A DNA stretch of 64,000 nucleotides from Deinococcus murrayi DSM 11303 (GTDB lineage Bacteria > Deinococcota > Deinococci > Deinococcales > Deinococcaceae), in contig NZ_KI519502.1 of assembly GCF_000482805.1 (NCBI RefSeq), positions 82,413-146,412 on the forward strand, read 5' to 3'. The notes beneath the pieces are model-generated. The model was not told the origin of the DNA. It saw nothing but the letters and a program-made list of their open reading frames with translations, and did no database searches. This document shows, piece after piece, positions 32,992-42,349 of the stretch. Numbering within the stretch: the stretch's first letter is position 1; each line of letters opens with the position of its first letter. A program made the translations under genes and the position numbers.

Positions 32992-33729
32992 CTACGCCAG
33001 CGCCTGCACCCGCGCTCCCAGCTCGCGGGCCACCGCGTCCGGCCCCCCGGCGAGGAGATGGGCAGGCAAGTGCCAACGGCCCCGCTGCTCAAACTCGGAG
33101 GTAAAGAGGCTGGCGAGGCCCGTCGCCTGGCGGTCCACCTCCAGCAGCACGTCGAGGCCGCCGCCGGAGGCCGGGAACATGACCATCTCCAGCTCATTGA
33201 TGCGGGATTGCCCGTAGGGAGGCCGGAAACTCAGTTCCTGCACGATGCGTCCGTGGTGATACTCGACCTCGCTTCCGGCGAGCGAGAAGCCCAGGCGGCC
33301 AGCGGCCTCTATCAGGGTCTCCATCTCGCGGCTAGGCAGAATCTGGAGCTGGTCGCTGTCGCCGGGGTCGGCGGCCCCCGCGATGTCCGCATCGGTGACG
33401 AGCCAGACCGCCGTGCCGCGCAGGGTCAGCGGGGTGCCCGTGGGCACCGGAAGCTCGAAGGGAAACTCCCGCCGCTCGCCGGGTTGGAGGGTGAAGCCCG
33501 GCACCACCGGCTGCGAGAAGAGGGTGTGGGTGACGTAAGCGTCATCCTTTTTATAGCGAGTCGCCAGGCCGAGGTTGAGGCGCTCAATCCTCTGCTCGAC
33601 GCTCCCGCCCTCCACGACCACCACGCCGCGCACGCTCTCGCCGACCCGCACCGCCGGGTTCTGGACTCGCGCATCCACCCGCGCCCCGCCAACGCCGACC
33701 GCCGCCATCATCCGTTTCAGAAATCCCAT
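32992..33729 (-). CDS. Spo0M-like (sporulation control) protein
   Basis: A 245-residue protein of the Spo0M family, which has an arrestin-like beta-sandwich. The N-terminus MGFLKRMMAAVGVGGARVDA and the segment VRPGE-like GESVRGVVVVEGG are typical, as is EFPFELPVPTGTP. Non-sporulating bacteria often carry it; the role is unclear. TACGGT (plus-strand 33737-33742) lies 7 bases before ATG 33729, so the mRNA is probably leaderless, and the upstream GTG at 33738 is rejected. Confidence 0.82.
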   Translation of the reverse strand: MGFLKRMMAAVGVGGARVDARVQNPAVRVGESVRGVVVVEGGSVEQRIERLNLGLATRYKKDDAYVTHTLFSQPVVPGFTLQPGERREFPFELPVPTGTPLTLRGTAVWLVTDADIAGAADPGDSDQLQILPSREMETLIEAAGRLGFSLAGSEVEYHHGRIVQELSFRPPYGQSRINELEMVMFPASGGGLDVLLEVDRQATGLASLFTSEFEQRGRWHLPAHLLAGGPDAVARELGARVQALA

Positions 33730-33768
33730 ACAGGTCACCGTACGGGGGAACTGCTCGCCGGGTTGCCG

Positions 33769-34533
33769 TCAGCGCCCGGAGCGCGACCGCTCGGCGGCGA
33801 GGAGCGCGGCCCCTACGATGCCCGCCTCGTTTTGGAGGGCGGCGGGCACGAGCGGGGTGCGGGCGAGCTTGACGTGCTCCTGCCACTTGTCGGCCTTTTT
33901 GCTCAGGCCCCCGCCGATGATAAAGAGGTCGGGGGAAAACAGCGCCTCGACGTGGCGCAGGTAGGTCGAGGCCCGCTTGGCCCATCCCTTCCAGTTCAGG
34001 TCATCCCGCTCGCGGGCGCGGTCGGAGGCCCAGCTCTCGGCGTGCTTGTCGCCCTTGAGCCACAGGTGCCCCAGCTCGGTGTTGGGCACCAGCACCCCGC
34101 TGTGCAGCAGGGCGCTGCCGATGCCCGTGCCAAAGGTCAGGACCATGACCAGGCCCGGCACGTCCCGCCCGGCCCCGAACCGCACCTCGGCGACCCCCGC
34201 CGCGTCCGCATCGTTGACGAGAAAGACGTCGCGCCCAGTCGCCTCCGTGAACAGGGCGTCGGCGTCCAGGCCTATCCAAGAGTCGTCCACATTGGCCGCG
34301 CTGAGGGTCTTGCCGTGCAGGACGATGCCGGGAAAGGTGACCCCGATTGGCCCCTTCTCTTCCTGTCCGAAGTGCCGCACCAGCTCGGCGACGACCTCCT
34401 GCACGTCCTCCGGGCGGGCACCCGCAGGGGTGGGGATGCGGTGCCGCTCGGCCACGAGTTGCCCGGTCCGCGTGTCCACGGGTGCGCCCTTGATGCCGCT
34501 GCCGCCGATGTCGATGCCGAGGATCACGCTCAT
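33769..34533 (-). CDS. ppgK: polyphosphate glucokinase (ROK family)
   Basis: A 254-residue ROK-fold sugar kinase that phosphorylates glucose from polyphosphate or ATP. The phosphate loop is [12 protein letters not shown], the sugar site includes [11 protein letters not shown], and [12 protein letters not shown] with [20 protein letters not shown] matches the polyphosphate-glucokinase subgroup known from actinobacteria. TAGGCT (plus-strand 34541-34546) lies 7 bases before the ATG. The longer frame begins in a repeat and is rejected. Confidence 0.88.
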   Translation of the reverse strand: MSVILGIDIGGSGIKGAPVDTRTGQLVAERHRIPTPAGARPEDVQEVVAELVRHFGQEEKGPIGVTFPGIVLHGKTLSAANVDDSWIGLDADALFTEATGRDVFLVNDADAAGVAEVRFGAGRDVPGLVMVLTFGTGIGSALLHSGVLVPNTELGHLWLKGDKHAESWASDRARERDDLNWKGWAKRASTYLRHVEALFSPDLFIIGGGLSKKADKWQEHVKLARTPLVPAALQNEAGIVGAALLAAERSRSGR

Positions 34534-34565
34534 GGGCCACAGCCTATAGGACGCGGCGGAGGGAA

Positions 34566-34790
34566 GGGCGGCCAGCGGCCAGCAGCCAGCCATCAGCTCT
34601 AGGGAGTGACCACGTTTGATGCGGACTCCGGTTGAACAATGGAGCGGGCAGCCTCTCCCACCAGGGGGAGAGGTTTTTTACGCTCTAAACGCTCCTTGTC
34701 CGGCGCGACCTCTTGGAAAGCTGCAAAAGCGTCTGCACCATTGATGAGCTGGCAGCTGGCAGCTGGCGGCTAACCGCTGAGAGCTGCCCC
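34566..34790. repeat. heptad inverted-repeat element D, with long centre
   Basis: Left arm (34566-34600): CGG then CCAGCGG, CCAGCAG, CCAGCCA, TCAGCTC. Right arm (34746-34790): GAGCTGG, CAGCTGG, CAGCTGG, CGGCTAA, CCGCTGA, GAGCTG. About 145 bases lie between them, including a plus-strand terminator at 34652. It occupies nearly all of the gap between ppgK and the GAF-GGDEF gene; no gene is seen in it. Confidence 0.65.
34652..34679 (+). terminator. plus-strand terminator with no plus-strand gene
   Basis: CCTCTCCC/GGGAGAGG forms a perfect 8-bp stem followed by six T in the plus direction. Both flanking genes are on the minus strand, so it would end either an unseen small RNA or transcripts running antisense. 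It resembles the hairpin at 1216-1244. Confidence 0.7.
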
Positions 34791-34796
34791 CTTCCC

Positions 34797-36335
34797 TCAC
34801 CGGGCGGAGGGTTGGCCTTGCCTGGCCCGCTGGCGGCGGCGCTTGGCCCGGTACATGCGCTCGTCGGCGAGGGACAGCAGCGCCGCGCCGCCCTGCGCCT
34901 CGGCTCCCCCCACCAGCCCCACGCTGGCCCCCAACGGCTGGGTGGTGAGCTGGCGGGCCGCGAGCACGGCAATATCGACATGTTCGAGCAGCTCGTCTTC
35001 GGAGAGGTCCGCAAACAGCACGACGAACTCGTCGCCGCCGTAGCGGTAGACCTCGGCGGGCGGGGGCAGTTCGCCGCGCAGGGCCGCCGCAAAGACGCGC
35101 AGCACCTGGTCGCCCTGGGCGTGGCCTTCGCGGTCATTGACCCCCTTGAAGCCGTCGAGGTCAATGAGGGCCAGCCCGAACGTCCCGCCCGCCCCCTGCC
35201 GCGAGGCGAGCGCTTCCTCCAGCGCGAGGCGATTGCCCGCCCCGGTGAGGGGGTCTTGGCGGGCGGCGCGGCCCTGGTCGTCGAGCAGCGTGCGGCGGGT
35301 GAGGGCCGCCCGGACGCTGCGGCCCGCCGCGTCGAGCAGGGCACGGTCAGTGCTCCGCCAAGCGGCCCGCGGCCCCCGCTCGGCCCGCACCACCACCAGC
35401 ACGAAGGTGGTCTCCCCGAACTGGCCGAGGGGCACCCACGCGGCGGCCCGTAGCCCGGCGGCGACCGCCTCCGGCAGGGCGGCGGGGTGCGCGGCGTAGT
35501 CGTCGAGGTGGGTGACTGCCGTACTCTCCCGCAGGAGGCGGGTCAGGCCCCCCGGCAGGTGCGGCAGACGCTCGGCAAAAGCGAGGAGCGCCGGGCTGAG
35601 GTCCGGGCGGTGGTGCGCGACCTGAATGGCGAGGTCTTCGCCGCGCAGCGAGACCAACCCTGTCCAGTCGGCATCCACGGCCTCGCCCACCAACGCAGCG
35701 GCGGCGAGGGTGGCTTCCTGCGGGCTGAGGGGCAGCTCCAGCAGCTCGTTGACGGCCTCCAGCACGCGGGCATGGGCCACCTGCTGCTGAAGGTCGTTGA
35801 GTTCCCGCCGCTGCCAGTCGACCTGCGCCGACAACTCGCGGTGATGCCGCCGCAGCTCTAGCTCGTCCATCACCAGGGCGGCGAAGTCTTGCAGGGTGGC
35901 CCGCTCCTCGCGGGCGAGGTCGCGGGGGCGCGTGTCGGTGATGCACAGGGTGCCGATGCAGTAGCCGCGGGGCGTCACCAGCGGGGCACCCGCATACAGG
36001 CGAATGGGCAGGTCGCCCTCCCACACCATCGGGTTGTCACGGAAGCGCGGGTCGCGGGACGCGTCCGGGATGACCAGCACTTCCTCGCCGAGGATGGTCC
36101 AGGCACACAAGGAGTGTTTGCGGGAGGCGGTGGTGTCCTGGAGGCCGACGCAGGACTTGCCCCATTGCCGGTCTTGGTCCACGAAGTTGATGACGGCCAC
36201 GGGCACCCGCAGGGCGCGGGCCGCGAGCCGGGTGAGGCGGTCGAAGCTCGCTTCCGGGGCCGTGTCGAGAATCTGGTAACGCGCCAGCTCCAGCAAACGC
36301 TCGTATTCGTGGTCGGGCAACGGCGCAGCGGTCAT
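34797..36335 (-). CDS. GAF-GAF-GGDEF diguanylate cyclase
   Basis: A 512-residue cytosolic signalling enzyme. Residues 20-160 form a GAF domain of the type that opens with YQILDTAPEASFDRLT; residues 205-340 form a second GAF-like domain; 355-505 is a GGDEF domain with PLTGAGNRLALEEAL and YRYGGDEFVVLF. The intact GGDEF motif predicts cyclic-di-GMP synthesis. A short coiled stretch (LRRHHRELSAQVDWQRRELN) joins the sensors. TATTCT (plus-strand 36344-36349) is 8 bases before the ATG. Confidence 0.9.
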   Translation of the reverse strand: MTAAPLPDHEYERLLELARYQILDTAPEASFDRLTRLAARALRVPVAVINFVDQDRQWGKSCVGLQDTTASRKHSLCAWTILGEEVLVIPDASRDPRFRDNPMVWEGDLPIRLYAGAPLVTPRGYCIGTLCITDTRPRDLAREERATLQDFAALVMDELELRRHHRELSAQVDWQRRELNDLQQQVAHARVLEAVNELLELPLSPQEATLAAAALVGEAVDADWTGLVSLRGEDLAIQVAHHRPDLSPALLAFAERLPHLPGGLTRLLRESTAVTHLDDYAAHPAALPEAVAAGLRAAAWVPLGQFGETTFVLVVVRAERGPRAAWRSTDRALLDAAGRSVRAALTRRTLLDDQGRAARQDPLTGAGNRLALEEALASRQGAGGTFGLALIDLDGFKGVNDREGHAQGDQVLRVFAAALRGELPPPAEVYRYGGDEFVVLFADLSEDELLEHVDIAVLAARQLTTQPLGASVGLVGGAEAQGGAALLSLADERMYRAKRRRQRARQGQPSAR

Positions 36336-36402
36336 CGTGCGTCAGAATATCCGCCGCACTCTTGCGCCTTTCTTTCCGGGCAGCGCAGCGGTCCGTGCCC
36401 AT

Positions 36403-36430
36403 AAAAAACCGCCCCCACGCGGGAGGCGGC
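36403..36430 (-). terminator. terminator after rplT
   Basis: CCGCCTCCC and GGGGGCGG pair with one bulge; on the minus strand six T follow. It ends the rpmI-rplT transcript 24 bases after the rplT stop. Confidence 0.88.
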
Positions 36431-36453
36431 TCATTCGTTCAGCCGAGGGGGGG

Positions 36454-36813
<360 letters not shown>

Positions 36814-36816
36814 GGT

Positions 36817-37020
<204 letters not shown>

Positions 37021-37113
37021 GTCTGCTCTCCTTAGTCCGGTCGCGCCCGCTTGGGTGGGGCTTCCGTCTGGGGTGCGGGCCGTCTCCTTCGGGAAACTGT
37101 TGGTCGCCCTGCC

Positions 37114-37137
37114 CCACTTGACCAAGTGGAAACTATA
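37114..37137 (-). promoter_or_regulatory. -10 box and palindrome at the rpmI-rplT start
   Basis: On the minus strand TATAGT (37132-37137) is followed after two bases by a perfect palindrome CCACTTG-GT-CAAGTGG (37114-37129), which covers the likely start point. It could be an operator or a hairpin at the very 5' end of the mRNA. No -35 box is seen at 17 bases; a TTGACC sits 25 bases upstream. Confidence 0.6.
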
Positions 37138-37178
37138 CGCGGGGGGCGGGGGCGGCGGCAAGGGGTCAAGCGGGCCGG

Positions 37179-37801
37179 CAGGCTTTTATCTCAACTCGGT
37201 TGAGGGCTGAGGAGACGGAGGGCAGCCAGGGGGTTGAGGCGGAGCTGGCGAACAAGTGCGGTGACGTGACGCGTCTGTGAGGACAGCAGGGCCAGGACCA
37301 CGCCATTGAGGACAGCGCGTCCTTGAGCACCTTTGCGCAGACGGCATCGGTCCTCGTGAAGGACAGTGTCGCGACGATGGTGCGAGCGGTTTTCGATCCC
37401 CCAATGACCCCGCCAATAGTCCTCCGCTTCCTGAGCCGTCAGCAGCCTGCTGCTGACGGCATAGCGGACTTCTCTCGTCTGAGTGCCGTTTCGGCGGGTG
37501 ATGCGGTGTTCGCGGCGGATCAGCGTCTTTACTTCGGGAAGGGCTTGAGAGATAGCTTCGGGAATGTCCGTGATGACTTCGGTACGCCGCTCCCACACCT
37601 CTCCACTACGGTGTTCCACGTCCGTGACGCCGTTCTGGACGGGGTAGCTGAAGGCCAGCACGGCCCACTCCTTCAGCTCCTTGACGTTGTTTTTGAGGGG
37701 AACAAGGTAAGCTCCGCCTGCCTCAATCACCTGTGTGGTGAAGCCACGATCGGTGTACGCGGCGTCCAAGGTCAGCAACCAGTGTTCACCAAAAAAAAAA
37801 A
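37179..37801 (-). mobile_element. truncated ISAs1-type insertion sequence
   Basis: Only the 3' part of an insertion sequence remains: the C-terminal half of a transposase, then CTCAAC-TCG-GTTGAG (37190-37204) and CAGGCTTTTAT at 37179, a plausible terminal repeat. The other end is missing: homology stops at a run of eleven A (37791-37801). No matching terminal repeat or target duplication is seen. Confidence 0.75.
37191..37789 (-). pseudogene. ISAs1-family transposase, C-terminal fragment
   Basis: About 200 residues of an ISAs1-type DDE transposase, which is normally about 370 or more. LLTLDAAYTDRGF and GGAYLVPLKNNVKEL correspond to the region around the second catalytic Asp, and HWGIENRSHHRRDTVLHEDR carries the catalytic Glu region (the ENR motif). 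The N-terminal half, including the first Asp, is absent, so it cannot be active. The reading frame continues a little upstream through the poly-A tract as Phe codons, which is not real coding sequence. Confidence 0.82.
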
Positions 37802-38055
37802 CCTGTCCGGCCCGCCGGAGGTGGGGGCCAGAGGAGACCCATGCAGACACCCCCCCCCCCCCCCGCCCCCTCCGAGCGGGCCGCCCCCGCTGCGGCGCGT
37901 GCCCCCTACCTTCCCCCCCGTGTACAGGACCTCGGTCCCTGGCAGGCGGTGACCCTGGCCTATTCCGTGCCCGGCGGCCCCGGCGGGCTGCTCAACCCCG
38001 GCGGCTCGGCGAACTCCGGCCCCTTCTGACGCCCCTCCCCCTCCCAGGAGACCCC
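37790..38055. other. low-complexity junction with poly-A and poly-C tracts
   Basis: It contains A11 (37791-37801) and C15 (37850-37864), both far outside the normal range of this genome. After the C run, the plus strand reads open as VQDLGPWQAVTLAYSVPGGP and stops at 38027-38029, which could be the end of a lost gene. Then comes the leader of the nuclease gene, with AGGAG at 38046-38050. This may be a scar of deletion between the insertion sequence and an older gene, or an assembly artefact. Confidence 0.6.
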
Positions 38056-41000
38056 ATGACCCCATCCTCCCGAACCCTACCCAAGCGCCTGCTGCTCGCG
38101 GGCTTGCTCGCCCTGGCCGCCTGCGGTCAGGCCCCCCAGACCAGCCTGCCGAGCGCGCCCGCCGCGGGGGCGGCCCCCGCCCGCACGCCCGTGCGCAGCC
38201 TGGGCCTCTTCGAACTCAGCGTGACGGGCGCGACGACCGCCAACCCCACCGCGACCGTGCGGCCCGCCGCGGGCCTGAGCGCCCAGGCGAGCGAGGTGCC
38301 GGGCCTCTCCTTCGAGCCGCTCTCCTTCGGCACCTTTACCGACGAGAAAAACGGGATGCGTTACCTGCGGGCCACCTTCCGGTTGACGAACGGCTCCGGG
38401 CAGGCCCTCTCTGACCTCGCCCTGGTGCCCATCGACACCGAGGGCCAGAACGCCACCGTGGGCGCGACGCCCTTTCGGGACGTGCGCTACTTCGACGGCT
38501 CGGACGCCTCCGAGCGGGCGCAGGCCCTGCGGGTGGACACCCCCCGCCGCCTGAACTCGGCGACCGGGGCGGTCGAGCCGGACCCCGACGCCACCCCCCT
38601 CGTCGGCAACCTCAACACCGGGGACGCGCAGGTTCCCGTTCCCGCCGGGCAGCAGCTCGCCGCGGTCGCCCACGAGGGCTGGCAAGCAGGTGCGGTCCCG
38701 GCGGGCGGCAGCCGGGTCGTGACCTTTGCCACCCGCATTCCGCTGTCGGGCACCCCGGCCCGTGACCCCTTCGCCTTCCGCATCGTCTTCACGGCGCTCG
38801 ACAACCCCGGCCAGAATGCGGCCCCCCTGACGAATATCGCTGCCGTACAGGGAGCGACGCCGAGCGGAGACGCGGCCAGCCCGCTCGCCGGACAGACGGT
38901 GACCGTCGAGGGGGTGGTGACTGCGGTCACCCCCGGCCTGAGCGGCTTTTTCCTCCAGGAAGAGGGCCTCGATGCCGACGGCGACGGGGCGACGAGCGAC
39001 GGCATCTTCGTGTTCTGCGGCAGCACCTGCCCCAGCCTGAGCGCGGGCGACCGGGTGCGGGTGACCGCCCAGGTGACCGAGTTCCGGCGCAGCTACACCT
39101 TCAACCGGGGTCAGCCCTCCGAGGAGACGGTAACGGCCCCCTTCACCCTGACCCAGCTCACGAACCCGGCGGTCACCGTGCTCGCGCAGGGCTACGCGCT
39201 GCCCGCCCCCGTGACGGTCGCGCCCAACCTGCCCCTCGCCGAGCGCGAGCGCCTGGAGGGGATGCGGGTCACCACGACGGGCGTGGTCACCAACAACTTT
39301 CCGCTGGGCCGCTTCGGGAGCGTGGACCTCGCCGCCGAGCGCATCGCCAACTTCACCCAGGTGAACGCCCCCAGCCAGGCCGCCTACGCCGCTTTCCTGG
39401 CCGACCTGCCCAACCGGACCCTGCGGGTCGACGACGGGAGCACCGCCCAGAACCCAGCCTCCGTCTTCGGGCGGGACGGGCAGCCGCTGGGCGCGGCGAA
39501 CACCCTGCGCGGAGGCGACACCGGCACCGTGACGGGCGTGCTGCACTACGACCACGACGGCTTCGGGGACCGCAGCGGCAGCGCCTTTGTCTACCGGGTG
39601 CAGGCCGAGTCGGCCCTCTTCCAGGCGACCAACCCCCGCACGGACGCCCCCGCCGCAGTGGGCGGCACCCTCAGGGTCGGCTCGATGAACGTCCTGAACT
39701 ACTTCACCACCCTGGTAAGCAGCAATACGGGCTGCACGCCCAACGGCACGAGCAGCAGCTCGCGCGGGGCGAACACCTGCACCGAGTTCGAGCGCCAGCG
39801 GGCCAAGATTGTTGCGGCCATCACCAAGCTGGACCCGGCGGTCCTGGGCCTGCTGGAGATGCAAAACGACTTCGACCGGGGGGCGAACAGCTCGGTGGCC
39901 AACCTCGTCGCGGCGCTGAATGCGGCGACGGCCCCGAATACCTACGCCTATGTCAACCCCGGCGCGAAGGTCGGTTCGGACGCCATCTCGGTCGCCATGA
40001 TTTACCAGCCCGCCCGCGTGACGCCCGTGGGGCAGCTCGCCATCCTCGATGCGAGCAAGGACGCCCGCTACATCGACACCTGCAACCGCCCGACCTGGGC
40101 GCAGACCTTCCAGGCCAATGACAACGGCGGGCGCTTCACAGCGGTCATGGCGCACCTCAAGAGCAAGGGCAGCCCCTGCTCCGCCCTGAACGACGCCGAC
40201 CGGGGCGACGGCCAGGGCAACGCCTACCTCGCCCGCGAGCGGGCCACCGCCGCGCTGGTGGACTGGCTGGCGACCAACCCCACCGGGATTGCCGAAGACG
40301 ACCGCCTCATCATGGGCGACCTCAACGCCTACGCCCAGGAGACGGCGGTGCAAAACCTCGTCGCGGGCGGCTACGCCAACCTGTTCCCGAACACGGCCTA
40401 CTCGTACCAGTTTGACGGGCAGTGGGGCAGCCTCGACCACGCCCTCGCGAGCAGCAGCCTGCGCGGGCAGGTCACCGGGCAGACCAAGTGGCACATCAAC
40501 GCCGACGAGCCGACGGTGCTGGACTACAACGTCGAGTTCAAGAGCGCGGCGCAGCAGGTCAGCCTCTACGCCCCCGACCCCTTCCGCTCCAGCGACCACG
40601 ACCCCGTACTCGTGGGCCTGAACCTGACCGCCCAGACCCCGGTCGCGCCCCCCACCCCGGTCGCCAGTGTCTCGCTGACTCCGGAAACGGCGGCCCTGAC
40701 CGCCACGGTGGGCGGCCCCAGCGTCTCCCAGAGCTTCACGGCGACGGGCACGAACACCACTGGCCCCCTGACGGTGACGGTGACCCCGCAGCCGGGCGCT
40801 CCGACTACTGGCGCTCCAACTGTCAGCGCCCCGGCGACCGTCACGAGCGGCGCGGCCTTTAACGTCACCGTGTCGGCCCCGGCGGGCACCGCGCCCGGCA
40901 CCTACACCTACGAGGTGAAGGCGGAAGGCAGCGGCGCGAGCGATACGAGCACGCTCACGGTGACGGTACAGGGGGCGGCTTCCGGCCCGTCCAACCTGGT

Positions 41001-41556
41001 CATCAGCCAGGTGTATGGGGGTGGCAACGTGGCGGGCGCGGCCTACCAGTCCGATTTCGTCGAACTCTTTAACCCCACCGCCGCCCCAGTCAACCTCGCG
41101 GGCCTGAGCGTGCAGTACGCCAGCGCGACGGGCACGGGGAACTTCGCCAAGGCTGCCGACCTGACCGGGACCCTCCAGCCGGGGCAGTACTACCTCGTCC
41201 GCCTCGCGACCGGAACGGCGGGGAACGCCCCGCTGCCCGCCCCCGACGCCAGCGGCACGACCAACATGAGCGGCACGGCGGGCAAGGTCATCCTGGCGAA
41301 CACCACGGCGGCGCTCGCCTGCAACGGCGGCAGCACCCCCTGCACCCCCGCGCAGCAGGCGCAAATCATCGACCTCGTCGGGTACGGGAGCGCCAACTTC
41401 TATGAGGGGTCGGCCCCCGCGCCCGCGCCCAGCGCTGCCGACAGCATCTTCCGCAAGCTGAACGGCTGCCAGGACACCAACCAGAACGGCCAGGACTTTG
41501 CGGCGGGTGCGGCGGCCCCGCGGAACAGCGCTTCTCCCCTGAACGTCTGCAACTGA
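38056..41556 (+). CDS. ExeM/NucH-family extracellular endonuclease lipoprotein
   Basis: A 1166-residue exported lipoprotein (lipobox LALAAC, Cys near residue 24). After a beta-rich N-terminal domain and an OB-fold-like part (QTVTVEGVVTAVTPGLSGFF), residues about 535-865 form an endonuclease/exonuclease/phosphatase domain with LRVGSMNVLNYF, LGLLEMQND, MGDLNAYAQET and SSDHDPVLVGL. A Thr/Ala-rich Ig-like segment and a C-terminal lamin-tail domain (NLVISQVYGGG, DFVELFNPT) follow. ExeM and NucH nucleases degrade extracellular DNA, which can serve as a nutrient or be cleared after damage. AGGAG lies 5 bases before the ATG. Upstream is the IS scar. Confidence 0.9.
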   Translation: MTPSSRTLPKRLLLAGLLALAACGQAPQTSLPSAPAAGAAPARTPVRSLGLFELSVTGATTANPTATVRPAAGLSAQASEVPGLSFEPLSFGTFTDEKNGMRYLRATFRLTNGSGQALSDLALVPIDTEGQNATVGATPFRDVRYFDGSDASERAQALRVDTPRRLNSATGAVEPDPDATPLVGNLNTGDAQVPVPAGQQLAAVAHEGWQAGAVPAGGSRVVTFATRIPLSGTPARDPFAFRIVFTALDNPGQNAAPLTNIAAVQGATPSGDAASPLAGQTVTVEGVVTAVTPGLSGFFLQEEGLDADGDGATSDGIFVFCGSTCPSLSAGDRVRVTAQVTEFRRSYTFNRGQPSEETVTAPFTLTQLTNPAVTVLAQGYALPAPVTVAPNLPLAERERLEGMRVTTTGVVTNNFPLGRFGSVDLAAERIANFTQVNAPSQAAYAAFLADLPNRTLRVDDGSTAQNPASVFGRDGQPLGAANTLRGGDTGTVTGVLHYDHDGFGDRSGSAFVYRVQAESALFQATNPRTDAPAAVGGTLRVGSMNVLNYFTTLVSSNTGCTPNGTSSSSRGANTCTEFERQRAKIVAAITKLDPAVLGLLEMQNDFDRGANSSVANLVAALNAATAPNTYAYVNPGAKVGSDAISVAMIYQPARVTPVGQLAILDASKDARYIDTCNRPTWAQTFQANDNGGRFTAVMAHLKSKGSPCSALNDADRGDGQGNAYLARERATAALVDWLATNPTGIAEDDRLIMGDLNAYAQETAVQNLVAGGYANLFPNTAYSYQFDGQWGSLDHALASSSLRGQVTGQTKWHINADEPTVLDYNVEFKSAAQQVSLYAPDPFRSSDHDPVLVGLNLTAQTPVAPPTPVASVSLTPETAALTATVGGPSVSQSFTATGTNTTGPLTVTVTPQPGAPTTGAPTVSAPATVTSGAAFNVTVSAPAGTAPGTYTYEVKAEGSGASDTSTLTVTVQGAASGPSNLVISQVYGGGNVAGAAYQSDFVELFNPTAAPVNLAGLSVQYASATGTGNFAKAADLTGTLQPGQYYLVRLATGTAGNAPLPAPDASGTTNMSGTAGKVILANTTAALACNGGSTPCTPAQQAQIIDLVGYGSANFYEGSAPAPAPSAADSIFRKLNGCQDTNQNGQDFAAGAAAPRNSASPLNVCN

Positions 41557-41576
41557 ACCCCCTCCCCTTCCCTCGC

Positions 41577-41600
41577 CCCCTCCCTGCTGCGGAGGGGTTT
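41577..41600 (+). terminator. terminator after the nuclease gene
   Basis: CCCCTCC and GGAGGGG pair across a 7-base loop, then TTT, C and TCC. It lies 20 bases after the stop. Confidence 0.7.
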
Positions 41601-41656
41601 CTCCTTCTTGCTTTCGCCGCAGCGTTCTCCCCACTCCGTGCGTTAGCCTCTTCCCC

Positions 41657-42349
41657 ATGACCTCTTCCCCCCGCCCCGTCACCCTAGTGACCGGCGCGAC
41701 AGGCGGCATCGGCACGGCGCTGGCCCGCGCCTTGGCACAGACGCATGACCTCATCCTGCACGGACGGGGGGGCGAGCGGCTGGAGGCGTTGTGCGCGGAG
41801 CTGGGTGCCCTGCCCCTGGCCCTCGACCTCACCCGCCCGGACACCTTTGCCCCGGCGCTCTCTGCCCTGGGCCGAGTGACGAACGTGGTGCACAACGCGG
41901 GAGTGGTGGAGCTGGGGGCGGTGGCCGAGCAGGAGCACGCCACCTGGACCCACACCCTCGCCGTGAACGTGGTTGCCCCCGCCGAGCTGACCCGGTGGCT
42001 GCTGCCCCGCGTGCGGGAGGAGCGCGGCGCGGTGGTCTTCGTCAACAGCGGGGCGGGCCTGCGGGCCAATCCCGGCTGGGCGAGCTACGCCGCGAGCAAG
42101 TTCGCGCTGCGGGCGCTCGCGGACGCCCTGCGGGAGGAAGAGGCCCCTCACGGCGTGCGCGTCTGCACCGTCTATCCGGGCCGCACCGCGACGCCCATGC
42201 AACAGTCGGTGCGGGCACAGGAGGGCGGCGCGTACCAGCCGGACGCCTACCTCACCCCGGAAACGGTGGCGGCGACCCTCCGCTTCGTGCTGGAGGCCCC
42301 ACGTGACGCGGTGCTCACCGACGTGACCGTCCGGCCAGGGGTCCGCTAG
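41657..42349 (+). CDS. short-chain dehydrogenase/reductase
   Basis: A 230-residue NAD(P)-dependent oxidoreductase of the SDR family. The cofactor loop is VTGATGGIG (about 11-19), VVHNAG follows, and the catalytic Ser-Tyr-Lys set is in FVNSG and SYAASKFAL. The substrate is unknown. TAGCCT at 41644-41649 precedes the ATG by 7 bases. The stop TAG shares its last G with the GTG start of the next gene, so the operon continues into the flavoprotein and hrpB. Confidence 0.9.
   Translation: MTSSPRPVTLVTGATGGIGTALARALAQTHDLILHGRGGERLEALCAELGALPLALDLTRPDTFAPALSALGRVTNVVHNAGVVELGAVAEQEHATWTHTLAVNVVAPAELTRWLLPRVREERGAVVFVNSGAGLRANPGWASYAASKFALRALADALREEEAPHGVRVCTVYPGRTATPMQQSVRAQEGGAYQPDAYLTPETVAATLRFVLEAPRDAVLTDVTVRPGVR

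Noticed and set aside
37841..38029. A 62-codon plus-strand frame beginning in the poly-C tract
   Set aside because: The first third is read from the C15 tract and low-complexity DNA. The end (VQDLGPWQAVTLAYSVPGGP) may be the tail of a lost gene, but it is not a working gene.
38077..42069. A 1330-codon open frame antisense to the nuclease gene
   Set aside because: Long antisense frames are common in GC-rich genes with codon-position bias. The translation is low-complexity (Gly, Arg, Val, His) with no domain, while the plus strand has a lipobox and a complete nuclease domain.
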